From positions 14,260,001 through 14,324,000 of the forward strand of contig NC_067205.1 in the NCBI RefSeq assembly GCF_026262505.1: a DNA stretch of 64,000 bases, read 5' to 3'. The position numbers and the translations under genes were made by a program. Source of the stretch: Trichomonas vaginalis G3 (lineage: Eukaryota; Parabasalia; Trichomonadida; Trichomonadidae). Under the pieces are notes generated by a model that searched no databases, was not told the origin of the DNA, and was given only the letters and a program-made list of their open reading frames with translations. Positions 50,602 through 62,008 of this stretch are shown here, in pieces. Numbering within the stretch: position 1 is the first letter of the stretch; each line of letters begins with the position of its first letter.

Positions 50602-51266
50602 ATACTAACTCGGTTTGGTTTTGCAACTGTAAAAGTTTTTCTGCCTTTACATTTGCTTCAACTTCTTTTTTATACTCATCGCTATCCATATATGTCTTCA
50701 TGGCTTTTTGTTTTATCTCTTCATCTTTCAGTACTTTATATTGAGTAGTATGGTTTTCAAATTTATAACATCTTGTTCCATTTTTGCTACTTCTGCTGCT
50801 TTTTCTGACACTTTTTTCGCATATTCCTCTGTACTTAGTTCTTTCAGTTGTTCTTCTTTCTTCTTTTTCTCTACGTTTAACTCATTGAGTTTCTTTGTGT
50901 GTCTGTCATATTCTAGTTTCTTTTCGTTTTCACTTATTTGTTTCTGTATGTCTATGTTTGACTTTTTGACATCTGTTATTTGATTTTTGAGTGAACTCAA
51001 ATTCATTTGACTTTGAGGGTTATAAGCTGTTCCGTCTGCAGCTCCACCATAGCCTGCCATTTTCGCTAAAAGTGCCGCTCTTAAACTCTCCACTCTGTGC
51101 ACCAATAACTCGGCTTAAAAGCATAGGGTTGCTTGACATTTGTTGCAACATAGTGGGGTCATTCATCATTTGTTGTTGCAACTGTTTGTTGTGGTGTCAG
51201 TTTTACTATTGGATGTTTCAATGCTCCCTTCCTCTTACGTATATTCTTACGTAGCTTACGTGGCAT
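50602..51266 (-). pseudogene. Large coiled-coil Polinton protein, N-terminal part only
   Basis: The start at 51266 encodes a very basic N-terminus (MPRKLRKNIRKRK) as in element C (55162). A Met/Gln-rich region and a long coiled coil (NIDIQKQISENEKKLEYDR ... KKKKEEQLKELSTEEYAKK) follow. A basic head plus coiled coil upstream of the capsid gene suggests a DNA-binding core or scaffold protein of the virion. Only the first fifth of the gene is present in B and it is broken. Confidence 0.55.
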
Positions 51267-51741
51267 TTTAAGTGAAGTAAAAAACGGTTTTTGACAGATG
51301 TTTATATGACACTTTTTGTTCAGCACAAAAAACTACTCGGTCAAAAGTGTTGTCAGTTTTGTAAAATAACCGTCCTATCTCATTCTATAAGGGGGAAAAG
51401 GCTCTCAAAGTATACTCCTCTGGAACGCCTGTAACTTTCCTGTAGCGACGATAGACCCTTACTTGTCCGACAAAGTTATACTATTTTGAGTGCTCTACAA
51501 AAAAGTCAACGGCGACGACTCTTAAAAACCGTTGTGTAAAAAGTTTTACCGTTGGACAAAAAAGTATATATAGAAAACAAAAAACGTTTATAGTTCATTC
51601 AATATTTGAGATAAACCGTTTTTCCAACGGTAAATTTAAATAAAATAAAAAAAATAGAGGGTGTTACCGTTGACGAAAACGAAAACGGTTCATCTCAAAT
51701 ATTTAAATATCTGTCTTTTTTGGTCAGTTCATTTTTATCTA
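51267..51741. promoter_or_regulatory. 475-bp divergent regulatory region with AACGG cluster and 104-bp inverted repeat
   Basis: Nine AACGG/CCGTT words occur between the divergent starts (near 51283, 51370, 51508, 51527, 51548, 51614, 51624, 51665, 51684). The last four lie in an inverted repeat (51601-51704): AATATTTGAGAT...ACCGTTTT and CAACGGTAA pair with TTACCGTTG and AAAACGGT...ATCTCAAATATT. Myb proteins, abundant in trichomonads, bind YAACNG sites. The box before the 300-aa ATG is TTCATTTTTATCTA. Confidence 0.6.
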
Positions 51742-52644
51742 ATGGAAGCCAACGCTGTTAACCACAATTCAAACATTAACAATTCTCAACCGCTAACCAA
51801 AGCCAAAGCCCCACAACCTCCAAGAACCGGCACAGCGGTTAGAATAACCACCAAAAAGTCTAACAGCGAATTAAGAGAAATTCTTCAACAAATTTGCTCT
51901 AAATATCTCAAAGACGCCGAAGAAAACACACAACCAGACGCTACATACAATACTCAGTTCTGTGAAGTTCTGAACAAAGCAATTGCTAGTTCAATTGAAC
52001 TTAATAAGACAATTCCAAGTCCAATTGAGCTTAGCGATGTCTTAGTTCAGTATTTTCCAACATTTACTAAGCTTATAATGTTGAGAACTTTATGCCAAGT
52101 TCGTCAAAATCTTCCTCGTTACATCCAACGGTCATTCGACAAGAGAATTGCCGAATTCCAAGTCTTTAGTTACGGATATGACGAAGATGAATACGTTGAC
52201 GAGTTCGGAGACAACTGTACAAAATGGTTTGAATGTTATACGACAACACAATTTGAATTCGACTTTCTCGAATTCAACGCAGCAACCATTCATATCATTG
52301 CTCTTTACCTTTCCGAACAACAACAAGACCTCGCAGATGGAAATGTTGTTACTGTCGTCATGAAAACTCCTGAACAATTCGGAAAAAAGAAGTCTCTAAT
52401 TGCCAAATTCGTTCCAGGACATCAGCTTTTCCAACGCACAGAAGTCTTCTGTATTCCTGGAACTAAGTTCTTTGTCAGGAGCGAACTCAAAGAAAGATAT
52501 AATGTGTCATTCAATTACACATTATATAATGTTTTCGACCCAGAAGAAGGCTTCTTCCCAGAAGCAATGGAGGAAGAAGAAGAGGAGGAGGAAATACAAG
52601 ACTCTATCCAAGAAGAGTCCTCCGAATTCACACCAGAAGACTAA
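51742..52644 (+). CDS. Terminal Polinton gene, acidic protein of 300 aa
   Basis: I start it at the ATG after TTTTTATCTA (51742), giving MEANAVNHNSNINNSQPL, rather than at an in-frame GTG in the inverted repeat. Front: Asn/Pro/Thr-rich, disordered. Middle (50-260): alpha/beta with SNSELREILQQICSKYLKD and an acidic WFECYTTTQFEFDFLEF stretch. End: a Glu run and EESSEFTPED. The last part of the coding region belongs to the terminal repeat and so also lies, with a shorter Glu run, at the far end of element A. No family recognised. The frame is whole. It may act early, having its own large control region. Confidence 0.65.
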   Translation: MEANAVNHNSNINNSQPLTKAKAPQPPRTGTAVRITTKKSNSELREILQQICSKYLKDAEENTQPDATYNTQFCEVLNKAIASSIELNKTIPSPIELSDVLVQYFPTFTKLIMLRTLCQVRQNLPRYIQRSFDKRIAEFQVFSYGYDEDEYVDEFGDNCTKWFECYTTTQFEFDFLEFNAATIHIIALYLSEQQQDLADGNVVTVVMKTPEQFGKKKSLIAKFVPGHQLFQRTEVFCIPGTKFFVRSELKERYNVSFNYTLYNVFDPEEGFFPEAMEEEEEEEEIQDSIQEESSEFTPED

Positions 52645-52725
52645 CAATTTTCCGAATAAAAACTTCATTTATACTAAACATCTTCGGGGCTAGAGGGCAC
52701 GAAGTGCCTGGAAGCCCCACTTACC
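52518..52725. repeat. Right terminal repeat of element B
   Basis: Matches 19588-19760 except for a longer Glu-coding stretch: coding end of the 300-aa gene, CTTCATTTATACTAAACA, hairpin with GGCAC/GTGCC, CCCCACTTACC. Unlike the other ends it has no T run. Confidence 0.75.
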
Positions 52726-53096
52726 TGACCTATACAATCTATCGGTTTTGAGAAATGCATCCCATCCTTTCATTCAAAATTTAAAATCATTCATATTTCA
52801 TACTTTTCCAAATTAATTCTTGAGTGTATTAAAGTTATTGAGCTGAAACATAGATGTCCATATACAAATAAAATAAAATTTCTGTTTTTCGTATAGAATT
52901 GACCTTTCAGTGGAAAATTTTGCATACGGTAATAGGTTTATAACAAAAAGTAATATAAGATTAAAAGACCTAAACATTAGTATCAACATAATGGAGGAAT
53001 GATGGTAATTGGGAAATTCTTCACACGATTGATCAAATCATTTGAGCAAGACTCAGTTCATTCGTAATGTTTCTTTAAAAAACAAAAACAATATGT
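52726..53096. other. Host DNA downstream of the kinase gene
   Basis: AT-rich, no gene seen. The kinase stop codon is TAA followed by A, so it overlaps a TAAA poly(A) signal, the usual trichomonad arrangement. Confidence 0.5.
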
Positions 53097-54083
53097 TTAA
53101 AAAGCTACATTTACAGTACAGCTTACATGGAAAATCAAAAAAATAATTAAAATCGCATAAGTTAAAGAGATGGGAGAATAATTGTTGAGGCCTGCTTGGT
53201 TTGAATTCTGAGCCTGCTCATTGAAAGAGGACTTATAGTGAATTTCTCTGAAAATACGGGAATTTGTTTTGTGAGGGGTGATTTGCAATTTCACATTAGA
53301 ATGCAAATATCTGACAATTTCCGCCATTGACCATCTTTGTTCAGGATTAAGGAAAATGCAATGTCTAATGATATTGACCAAGTTTTGAGGTATCTCTTTT
53401 GGGAAAATACAGCTTCCATATTCAAGATATTCAGTCCATTGTGCGAATGCATCTGGTCCCATTGCCATAAAGGCAACGATCAATCCGAAAGACCAAACAT
53501 CAGCTTTGTATGGATCATAAGGTTTCTTGTGCTTAATTTCTGGAGCTGCATATCTTAAATTTCCGCAGTATTTTTGAGATATTGGCTCATGGATACAAGC
53601 CAAACCAAAATCGCAGATTTTAATGTTGAAATCATCATCAAATAGGATATTGGCCGGCTTTAAGTCTCTGTGAGCCAATTCATGATCATGGCATGATGCC
53701 AAAGCATTAGCAAATTGAGTGACCCAAAGGAAAAGCTTTCTTCCGGATATGGCTCCATAAGTTTTAATCCAATTATCAAGCGTGCCGTTACTGCAATATT
53801 CGACAATAACATAGAGATTGGATTCGTCGTAAAAATAATTATAAATTTTGATAATGTTAGGATGACAGACAGCACAGAGCGATTCAACTTCAATATGATA
53901 TTTTCTAACCACTGTTTGCAAGTGATTGTCACAATGTTGAAGATTGATGACTTTGCAAGCAAATTTGTTGTTATACCTTTTGTCTTGAACAAAATAACAA
54001 TTAGCAAAGGCACCTGATCCAAGGTAATCAAGATAGATGTATCCATGTTCATCTAATTTAGTTTGAAGTTGAGCTATTTCCAT
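53097..54083 (-). CDS. Host serine/threonine protein kinase with C-terminal membrane anchor, 328 aa
   Basis: It phosphorylates Ser/Thr of unknown targets. The glycine loop GSGAFANCYFV (about 22-32), the lysine in ACKVI (about 44), the catalytic loop HRDLKPAN (about 138-145), DFG (about 158-160), APE (about 180-182) and DVWSFG are all present, so it should be active. Residues 1-265 are the kinase domain. The C-terminal 25 residues are hydrophobic (ISLTYAILIIFLIFHVSC), a tail anchor that would hold the kinase on a membrane facing the cytosol. It resembles the greatly expanded CAMK/NEK-like kinases of trichomonads; exact group uncertain. The start has TCATATTT 5-12 nt upstream. Whole. Confidence 0.9.
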   Translation of the reverse strand: MEIAQLQTKLDEHGYIYLDYLGSGAFANCYFVQDKRYNNKFACKVINLQHCDNHLQTVVRKYHIEVESLCAVCHPNIIKIYNYFYDESNLYVIVEYCSNGTLDNWIKTYGAISGRKLFLWVTQFANALASCHDHELAHRDLKPANILFDDDFNIKICDFGLACIHEPISQKYCGNLRYAAPEIKHKKPYDPYKADVWSFGLIVAFMAMGPDAFAQWTEYLEYGSCIFPKEIPQNLVNIIRHCIFLNPEQRWSMAEIVRYLHSNVKLQITPHKTNSRIFREIHYKSSFNEQAQNSNQAGLNNYSPISLTYAILIIFLIFHVSCTVNVAF

Positions 54084-54087
54084 CGAA

Positions 54088-54095
54088 AAATATGA
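54088..54095 (-). promoter_or_regulatory. Trichomonad initiator (Inr) of the kinase gene
   Basis: TCATATTT on the minus strand, a full match to TCAYWWTT, ends a few bases before the ATG, as in the 74-aa host gene. Confidence 0.6.
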
Positions 54096-54755
54096 ATTGA
54101 AAACAAATTAAATTGCTTTCAAAATGTTGAAAGGATTCAAAATATAATAATAAAAAATGATAATATTTTTAAATGATAATCGAAATAATACACTATATTT
54201 TTAATAATTAACCAAAAGCTTAATTGAAAATTTTGAGATGTAGTGAAAAAGAAAAAAACGAAGTGAAATTAATTGATTAATTATGCTGATCTAATGTTGT
54301 GTAATAATAAGAATAAAATATTTATCTATTGAATGATTAAAAATTCATTTCGATTTTTCAATTAACCGAAAAATATTCATTCTAATATAGATACTGAGCA
54401 CATATACAAAAAATAATTTAATTGAATGAGCATTGAAAATAGAAAAAGTAAAATTGACAATTATTCATATTGAATAATTTCACGTATCTCATTCAAAAGC
54501 AATAAAAATATTGAAAAACAGTTTAATTCAACAAAAAGTTTGATAAAATTTTTTTATGCATTCAAAACTTTATTGTTATCGAAAAATCACCATCATATTT
54601 CCCACCAATTTTTTGCAAATTATTTTTTCAAAGGCTTTATTCATATCATTGTTCGATTTAGATTTACCATATATTCTCCTGCAAATTGCTATTTATTACA
54701 TACATTACATTTATTCTGTAAATTTAATACAAAAATCATTTTTTTTATTAACACT
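54096..54755. other. AT-rich host intergenic DNA
   Basis: No gene is seen. A/T runs and short frames only; the frames near 54540-54890 cross into the Polinton end and are not genes. Confidence 0.5.
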
Positions 54756-54900
54756 AAAAAAAAAAAAAAAAAAAAAAAGGCAGTGGGGCCTCCAGGCGCG
54801 TTGCGCCCTCTAGCCCTGAAGATGTTTAGTATAAATGAAGTTTTTTTTTTCTTGGGATGGCCTTCCAGGCGCGTTGCGCCCTCTAGCCCATAAAAAGTTT
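54756..54900. repeat. Left terminal repeat of element C with altered hairpins
   Basis: A23, GGCAGTGGGGCC, a hairpin with inner stem GGCGC/GCGCC, ATGTTTAGTATAAATGAAG, a T/C run and a second hairpin with the same GGCGC/GCGCC stem. All other ends in the window have GGCAC/GTGCC at this place. Confidence 0.8.
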
Positions 54901-56339
54901 TTGAGAGTCGTCGCCGTTGACTTTTTTGTAGAGCACTCAAAATAGTATAACTTTGTCCGGACAAGTAAGGGTCTATCGTCGCTACAGGAAAAGTTACAGG
55001 CGTTCCAAGGAAGTATACTTTGAGAAGCCTTTTCCCCCTTATAGAATGAGATAGGACGGTTATTTTACAAAACTGACAACACTTTGACCGAGTAGTTTTT
55101 TGTGCTGAACAAAAAGTGTCATATAAACATCTGTCAAAAACCGTTTTTTACTTCACTTAAAATGCCACGTAAGCTACGTAAGAATATACGTAAGAGGAAG
55201 AGAGCATTGAACATCCAATAGTAAAACTGACACCACAACAACAGTTGCAACAACAAATGATGAATGACCCCACTATGTTGCAACAAATGTCAAGCAACCC
55301 TATGCTTTTAAGCCGAGTTATTGGTGCACAGAGTGGAGGTTTAAGAGCGGCACTTTTAGCGAAAATGGCAGGCTATGGTGGAGCTGCAGACGGAACAGCT
55401 TATAAACCTCAAAGTCAAATGAATTTGAGTTCACTCAAAAATCAAATAACAGATGTCAAAAGTCAAACATAGACATACAGAAACAAATTATAGGTGACAA
55501 ACGAAAGAAACTAGAATTATGACAGAGCACGCAAAAAACTCAATGAGTTAGAACGTAGATAATAAAGAAAAAAGAACAACTGAAATTATTAAGTACTGAG
55601 ATATATCAAAAAGGTGTCAGTATAAAGCAGCAGAAAGTAGCAAAAATGAACAGGAAGATGGTTATTGGTATTTATATTGGATAGGATGTATAAAGTCTAG
55701 AACTTATACTTGTCTAAAGGTTACTGAGGATTGAAGTGTTATCTGTTTTCTTAACTTATGATGAATGAGTATTTAGTGCAACAGAAGAAGGCCTATAGAC
55801 ATTGAAGTTTGTGAGAGGATGAAGAATGTGGAAGAAAGGAGTGATGTTATTCTATATAGTGGAGTAGGCATGGAAAAACTTGTGAGTCAGTTGCAAAGAC
55901 AAACGCGTAAAGTATGAAAAACTTAGCACAAGAAAGTAAAATAACAGACGCAAGCGCATGCAGAATTAGTGTAGATAGAAGGCAGAAAAGAAAGAGCTAA
56001 TGAAAGGTAGTGCCAAGCGTAAGGCTGAAACTTTTAGTCGTTACTTGAGAGTAGGGGCTGCTGAATAAGGACAAATATGTAGTTACGAAGTCGATGGTTA
56101 AGCACAGTTATATAAGAAGCTAGGTGCGACTTAAGAATGATACTAGTAACATCATGATCGAACAGACAGATAAGTACAAGAACACGCAGCAACGACAGCA
56201 TTCAGCCTATGACGCCGTTAGAGCAAGCTGTTTGAAAGTCAAGAAAAGAGTCAACAGGCCAAAACACTAGTAAATCTTTCTAAGAACGAAAAGTCAGTAG
56301 GATTATGCTGCAGATGAACATATGTGCAGCTGGTGGAAC

Positions 56340-56395
56340 TTATATACCAGCTGTGGAACTTATATACTAGCTAGTGGAACTTATATACACCAAAC
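56340..56395. repeat. Three copies of a 21-bp tandem repeat
   Basis: AGCTGGTGGAACTTATATAC-type units, three in a row, inside the coiled-coil gene region. Confidence 0.7.
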
Positions 56396-56474
56396 CCTCA
56401 AGAGAAGCACCTGCACCAGGACTACCTAAAACATTTACATCGTCACATGAACACAACACAGGCATGCACCAAAA

Positions 56475-56605
56475 CACACAACAACCAACACAAAACCAAC
56501 AGTTAAAACACTGCACCACAACCAACAGTTCAAAACACTGCAGCACCACAACCAACAGTTCAAAACACTGCACACAACCAACAGTTCAAAAACTGCACAG
56601 CAACA
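56475..56605. repeat. Gln/Thr-coding minisatellite, unit about 27-30 bp
   Basis: Four to five copies of a unit with ACCAACAGTTCAAAACACTG. It encodes a Gln/Asn/Thr-rich stretch of the large protein. Confidence 0.7.
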
Positions 56606-58474
56606 ACCACAAACAGAGCAAGGACATAAAAGAAGTAGAGAACAAGGAAACCAAGAATTCTTAAAAAATGCTAAGGAAATTATGGTTACCCAGATACTCT
56701 TGACTTTAGTGACAGATATAAAGAAGCTATTAGAAAGTTCAAGGAAGGAAATACTGACCGAACCTATTTAGCTTTATGGTTCAGCACCAAATGGGATATA
56801 ATTTCAAACCTGGAAAATACAAGCTCGCTAAGGGATATGATTTAATAGCATATCATCCAAATGACATGACTGAATTTACTCCGAGATATTTGGTGTCAGA
56901 GATAAATGATAATTCAACTATCTTCATGAAACGCGTAAAAAAGATAGAGAGGAACGAAAGAAGAAAGGGTTTATGAATGCGGGATGGCTTAAAATAGGGA
57001 ACTGTTAAAAACGGTCTCGGATATATGAAATGCCAGCAGATGAGGTACAAGAAACTCCACAGGAAGAAGTTCAGATACAACCAGACATGGAAGAAATAGT
57101 TCAGCAACAAAGCTGAAGAGCCTGAAGGAAACGAACAAGTCCCTCCTTTGGAAACTAACTTCACAGAACTAGATGAAGATTTGGAACAGCCGAAAAATCT
57201 TGACCCTCAACAAGAGTATGCGGAGATATGGAATCTTTCCAAGAGTCTAAGAAAAATTCGGCTGACATAGTAGAAGAATATCGAAAAATGTTCGCCGACA
57301 TACAAAAGACTCCAACATCAGATGAAAATATTCAGCATAGAATGGAAGTACTGAAAGAAAATGTACGCAAATACAACAATCCTTTTACTTACGACCATAT
57401 AACGTTCAATCTTTGGCTGAACTCGGAAAAAAAAGGTAAATTTCACCAAAACATATAGAAATGAAACATTGTTTAAAAGTTCATTCAGAACCTAACCAAT
57501 AGGAAACAAACTACTTTTGTTTCTGCAGACTATGGAATACAATGAGATGGGGTCATAAAGCTAATCCGGATAGGTTGGTTCATAAACTTACAACACAAAT
57601 TCCAAGAAGTTGTAGACGCAATGGAAGTGAATGGTGAACCAGAATATAGCTGGTAATTTTTCAGCGCGGCTTTAATGCCATTGAAAGATATGAAACATGC
57701 AGATATTTTGGACCAGTATGAAAATGAAACATGGCTGATGGAAAATATAACACCTGACGTTCTAGAACATTTATCTCAAAGAACTACACAGAACCATAGA
57801 GATGGTATATTTGGTGAAGAGTTTGAAAAAGAAAGTTAGGGAGATAGAAGGAAGAGAACCTATGTACATGACTTGCAAACGAAAGTTTACAAAATGTCAA
57901 AAAAACTTACTTTTGCAGACAATGAACTGAGAAGGATGAATATTAAAGAAAACTCAAAGGACAGTACCAAATGAATGTTAGTATTGAAAAACATGTTCCT
58001 TGACAAAATAAAACCAACTACAGAGAATAAATGACGCAAGACTGAAACATTGGGTAAAAGCTTTCCATTCACAAAAGATATTGTTGGTAACATGGAAAAG
58101 AAAAACCGAATGGCTACAAAACATATATTTTGGAAACGAGCTTATTCCATATGGACAAGCTCTGTTTGAAGAGCTTGAACCGGAAACTCAGGAAAGAGTC
58201 ATGCAAACAATACGCGAAGACTCAAATACAAACTATGACAAAATCTTTCTAGGATATATAGGTTACCTGAGTTGGCGACAGAGCCCAAAAGGCAAAAAAG
58301 GACATGGGAAATTTTACAACATACTAGGTGAACATGAGGCAAAGATGCACAACTTGAAGAAGCAGGGCAAGTTACCAAAAGCGACACCAAAGAAGAAGAG
58401 TAGAACAAAGTAAAGTTGGTCCGAGTGGGTTCTATTATGATATATAAATCAACTATTCTATATTTTTACCATAA

Positions 58475-60080
58475 ATGAATGTACGCCGCTCAGAAATATA
58501 ATCGCCAACAGTTTTGGATGCCATGAACGGAAATGTTCCGAATGGTATAACGAATGCGCAAATGCCATTAGAAGGTCAGAAATAGTTCCTGGAACTTAGA
58601 AATATACAACTGCTGTTTTCTTATGGAAACGTAGGTGAGTTTGGAGAAGGTTCTTCAACAACAGTAAGATATTGCTTGCGACAGGTTTCATATTATTTCT
58701 ATTGACAACTCATTCTTATACGTGGAACAAGACATTGAAATAAAACTTCTGCCAAGTTGTCTGACAAGAAAGGGTTGCAATGGAATTTTCCTATGTCGAG
58801 ATACCAATATGCTCCAGAAGTTTTCATGGGATATAAGATATAATCTAACTCTGACTTAGTTCAAACAGTAACATGGCAAACTATGAATGGTTCGCTTTGA
58901 AAACTCAGTACACACCACAAGGCTAGAGAACAAACAGACCAGTATGCAAATATTGAGAAAATAAGAAAGACTTGACCCTAAACGTTCCAGGACTTTTATG
59001 TTAACCTTTCTGGTTCAGATGGAACTGCTGCCAACTAAAGTAAACTGAAACTTAGAGTTCCTTTGTCATCTTTCCTCATTTCAGGTTTTTAGATACTTAC
59101 CAAACTGGGCAGGAAAAATTTCTATCGAACTTACTCCAAGCAAAAAATAACTTGAGTCATTGCACCAACACAAGACCCATTCAGCATTACTGTAGCTGGA
59201 ACTGGTGGAGCCAAGTTCTGTGACTTTTGCAAAGACAAAGTTGACTTGACTTTGGTTTCTCAAACTTCAACAATGAAGTAAACTATTATTTCAATGCTGC
59301 TGAATGTTGGGACCCAGTTAAGTTCACAATGCGAAAAGTTTGAATGCAAGAGATAGAAAGCAGACTTGGCAGTCTATATGTTGACCCAGATATTTCAAAT
59401 GCTTTAGTCCAAATATATTGCAGTTTCCACTTATGTTCCCTATACACCAAAATATCTGTCAAGACTTTGCAGGTGAAGTTGGAAACCAAAGGCTGACACC
59501 AGGTGCAAGAAAATATTGCTTAACAACTGCAATGAAACATGCAGATACTATGTTTGTACTGTTCAGACGAACTATAAATGACTATTCTTGTTTCTACAAC
59601 CCGGTATTAAATATCATATAAACAGATAGATGGCAAATATTATCAAGAGAGAATATTTCTACAGTTGAGGATATGAGGTCATACAACTTGACATTAGATG
59701 CTATGAACTTTAACAACAACTTCACAACGACCATTAACCTGAAATGCAAAGTTCTATTATGCCATATGTGAAAGTATGGACTCATACAGGAGGTCAAAAA
59801 ACTCAATATAACAAATGGAGACCGTTCAAACTTTTGGCTTGGCATTCCATTTGGCTGACTCAGAAGACTTTATGGGTGGTATTTCAAACTGTTTGGTACT
59901 TGTACAAATACAATATAAATGTGAAGAGACGGTCCAGCATGAATTGAAAGCAAAGAAGTTTACAAACCAATAGCATTTTCACGGAAGATGCTCTTTTGAA
60001 GATTCGTTCGTGAAACTGCTGGGCTCTCTCAGATTGCATAACGAAGCTTCCATCGAGCAATTTTGGCAGCAGGTCAGTAA
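58475..60080 (+). pseudogene. Major capsid protein (element C), broken
   Basis: Closely similar to the capsid gene at the left edge of the window and shows its missing beginning: the ATG follows TTTTTACCATAA. The beta-strand pattern and the late FWLG...GGISTVG-type region are recognisable. It differs locally from A near the middle (around 59180-59230), where the two copies encode unlike residues. Heavily broken. Confidence 0.65.
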
Positions 60081-60389
60081 GTTGTTCTTGAATGACTTCT
60101 CTCCGTCAATATTGACAGTACGCCAGTTTTGACATAATATGTAAGATAAATTACCTTTAGAAATATCTGTAAGTTTTGAAGTTATATTTTTGTCTGCTTC
60201 AAGAACTTTCACCATTTCAGTTATACCAACTTTCTTTGCTTTATGGAAATATTTTGTTCAGCAAAGACTGCTATTCTATAACATTTTCCATTGTTTGTGT
60301 AAAGAACTATTCTGTCAATGTATTTGTATTGTTTGTGTGTGTTAAACTTTGTTCTGCTTCAATTCGAGAAGATATCCGAATACGTCCAT
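59985..60389 (-). pseudogene. Antisense small Polinton gene (element C), broken
   Basis: Counterpart of the 139-aa gene at 1486-1905: start facing the next gene across a 20-bp box with TTTTTTATTCTAAGTAAA, C-terminal part overlapping the capsid gene end. Broken. Confidence 0.5.
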
Positions 60390-60409
60390 CTTTTTTATTC
60401 TAAGTAAAT

Positions 60410-60760
60410 ATGTCATTTCCGAAAAATAGAAAGCGTGAGTGTTTCAAAAGTTTAATGGCGGTGGCAGATGTGAAGTTAAATTCAACCAACTCAAACAAAC
60501 AGTCAAAGTGTTGTTGTCAATGTCAAAGACAGAGATGTTGAAGTGGGGAAACCATACGAAGACGAAGATGGTATAACAATTGTTCCTGTAAAAGAACCAA
60601 CATATCCTGAAGTTAGCAGAGACTTAATTCTGTTGCAGATTATTCGAAACGACTACAACACTGAAAGACAAACTTCAAACTCAGGAGAAGATTTGTCAAG
60701 CTTTAAGTATAATGTTAAATCTTGGTCGATAACGACATTCTCTGGTACTTTTCTCCACGT
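60410..60760 (+). pseudogene. 193-aa Polinton gene (element C), 5' part, broken
   Basis: Begins like the gene at 1924 (MSFPKNRK) with the acidic VGKPYEDEDGITIVPVKEPT segment. Only the first part is present in this shortened element. Broken. Confidence 0.5.
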
Positions 60761-60807
60761 CAAAATAAATAAAATGACAAATGGGAAAAAACCTAAAACA
60801 AGTAGTC

Positions 60808-61619
60808 CTATTTCAAACCACATTTACTTACTAATAAAATTTCTTTATTGTGACACTTTCTCCAGTTTATAGGACCTCTCTCATATTCTATCTTGTCATA
60901 TATAAACTCATAGTCATGTATGTCCTCTAGCCATCTCATAACGGTTTCCAAACCACTTTTATCGGATGTAAAGTAAAAGCATGGATGGTTATGTATAACG
61001 TCTAAAGTTCTAAAGAGTCTCTCAAAGTCCAGTCTACTTGGTATTGAAAATCCCATGTGTTATAGAACGGCGGGTCCACTATAAAGAAAACATTTTCCTT
61101 GTCTTTATATTTTTCATACAAATCTGTCCAATGACATCTCACAAACTCTATACCCTCAATATATTTTTCTATGTCCTCTTTGAAAACATTTGTATAGTTA
61201 AATATAAAACTTTTGACATAAGTGTTTCAATGTCATGAACTCTTATAGAACCACTATATAATAGTCTAGCAGATATCGTATCCCAGTCTATATATTCTGC
61301 TTTTTTCAAACCTCTCTCACAATATTTTTGTTATCTAATGGTATCGTTCCATCTTACCTATAGGTATCTTTTCTTTTAACTCTTTCAATATATTGTTTGT
61401 GTCTGGAATATGTTTGAGACGGTCCATATAGTTGTCGAAGTCATTGCATATAATCTTTGAGTCTGGGAATATTATATGACACAAATGGGATATAGAACTT
61501 CCACCGAACAAATCTACAAATGTTAGACCATTCGGTAGTTTCTTAAGTTCTCTCAATATAATATCTTTACATCTACTCTTATTTCCAAAGAACGGTAACG
61601 GTGGTTTTGTAAAATTCAT
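60808..61619 (-). pseudogene. D12-class adenine methyltransferase (element C), broken
   Basis: Counterpart of 18682-19500 with the same start (MNFTKPPLPFFGNKSRCKD) and end (HNKEILLVSKCGLK); the Arg variant matches element B rather than A. Motif I region DLFGGS is present. Broken, with several breaks. Confidence 0.75.
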
Positions 61620-61639
61620 TTATATATATATAAAAATGT

Positions 61640-62008
61640 TTTTTCCTGAAAAGTGACAGAAAAGTGACAAAACATTTACGAAGAAGTCTTGACAAAACAT
61701 TTTACGAAGAAGTCTTGACAAAACATTTACGATGAAATCATGAAAATTCAAGAGGTGAGAAAACAGGTGAGAAAACAGGTGAGATCTCACCTCTTCACCT
61801 AAACATTATTTTTGTCTGATTTTACGAAGAAGTTTTGACAAAACATTTACGAAGAAGTCTTGAAAATTCAAGAGGGTAGAAAAGAGGTTAGAAAAGAGGT
61901 TAGATCTAACCTTCTACCCTAAACTTTATTTTTGTCTGATTTTACGAAGAAGTCTTGACAAAACATTTACGAAGAAGTCTTGACAAAACATGAAAACATA
62001 TATAATTT
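61640..62008. repeat. Subterminal minisatellite of element C
   Basis: Units ACATTTACGAAGAAGTCTTGACAAA alternate with two larger cores: AGGTGAGATCTCACCTCTTCACC near 61780 and AGAGGTTAGATCTAACCTTCTACCC near 61900, each a palindrome around AGATCT. It lies between methyltransferase and terminal repeat, as in B. Confidence 0.8.

Larger units (their letters stand above)
21916..52725. mobile_element. Composite Polinton B with satellite, gap and nested mariner
   Basis: The left end (A20 run, two hairpins, methyltransferase to polymerase B) and the right end (large coiled-coil gene, 300-aa gene, terminal repeat) are those of one Polinton type. Between them, in place of the rest of polymerase B through the capsid genes, lie an assembly gap, a 17.8-kb palindromic satellite and unfamiliar broken genes. 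Either a Polinton was reshaped by satellite growth and other insertions, or two partial elements were joined. The left 7 kb is young and has about three breaks; the right part is cut short. Confidence 0.65.
55162..58413 (+). pseudogene. Large coiled-coil Polinton protein (element C), broken
   Basis: This is the only full-length copy of the region, about 3.2 kb. Basic start (MPRKLRKNIRKRK), Met/Gln-rich region (QQQMMNDPTMLQQMSSNPML), coiled coil, a Gln/Thr-rich repeat, then a globular-looking C-terminal half (NPFTYDHITFNLWLNSEKK, GYIGYLSWRQSPKGKKGH) and a basic end KKKSRTK. Basic at both ends and directly upstream of the capsid gene: a virion core or scaffold protein is likely. Heavily broken. 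Confidence 0.5.

Noticed and set aside
54756-54778. Poly(A) tract as the tail of a retrotransposon
   Set aside because: A matching T tract of equal length marks the other end, and hairpin terminal repeats follow; this is a DNA element end.
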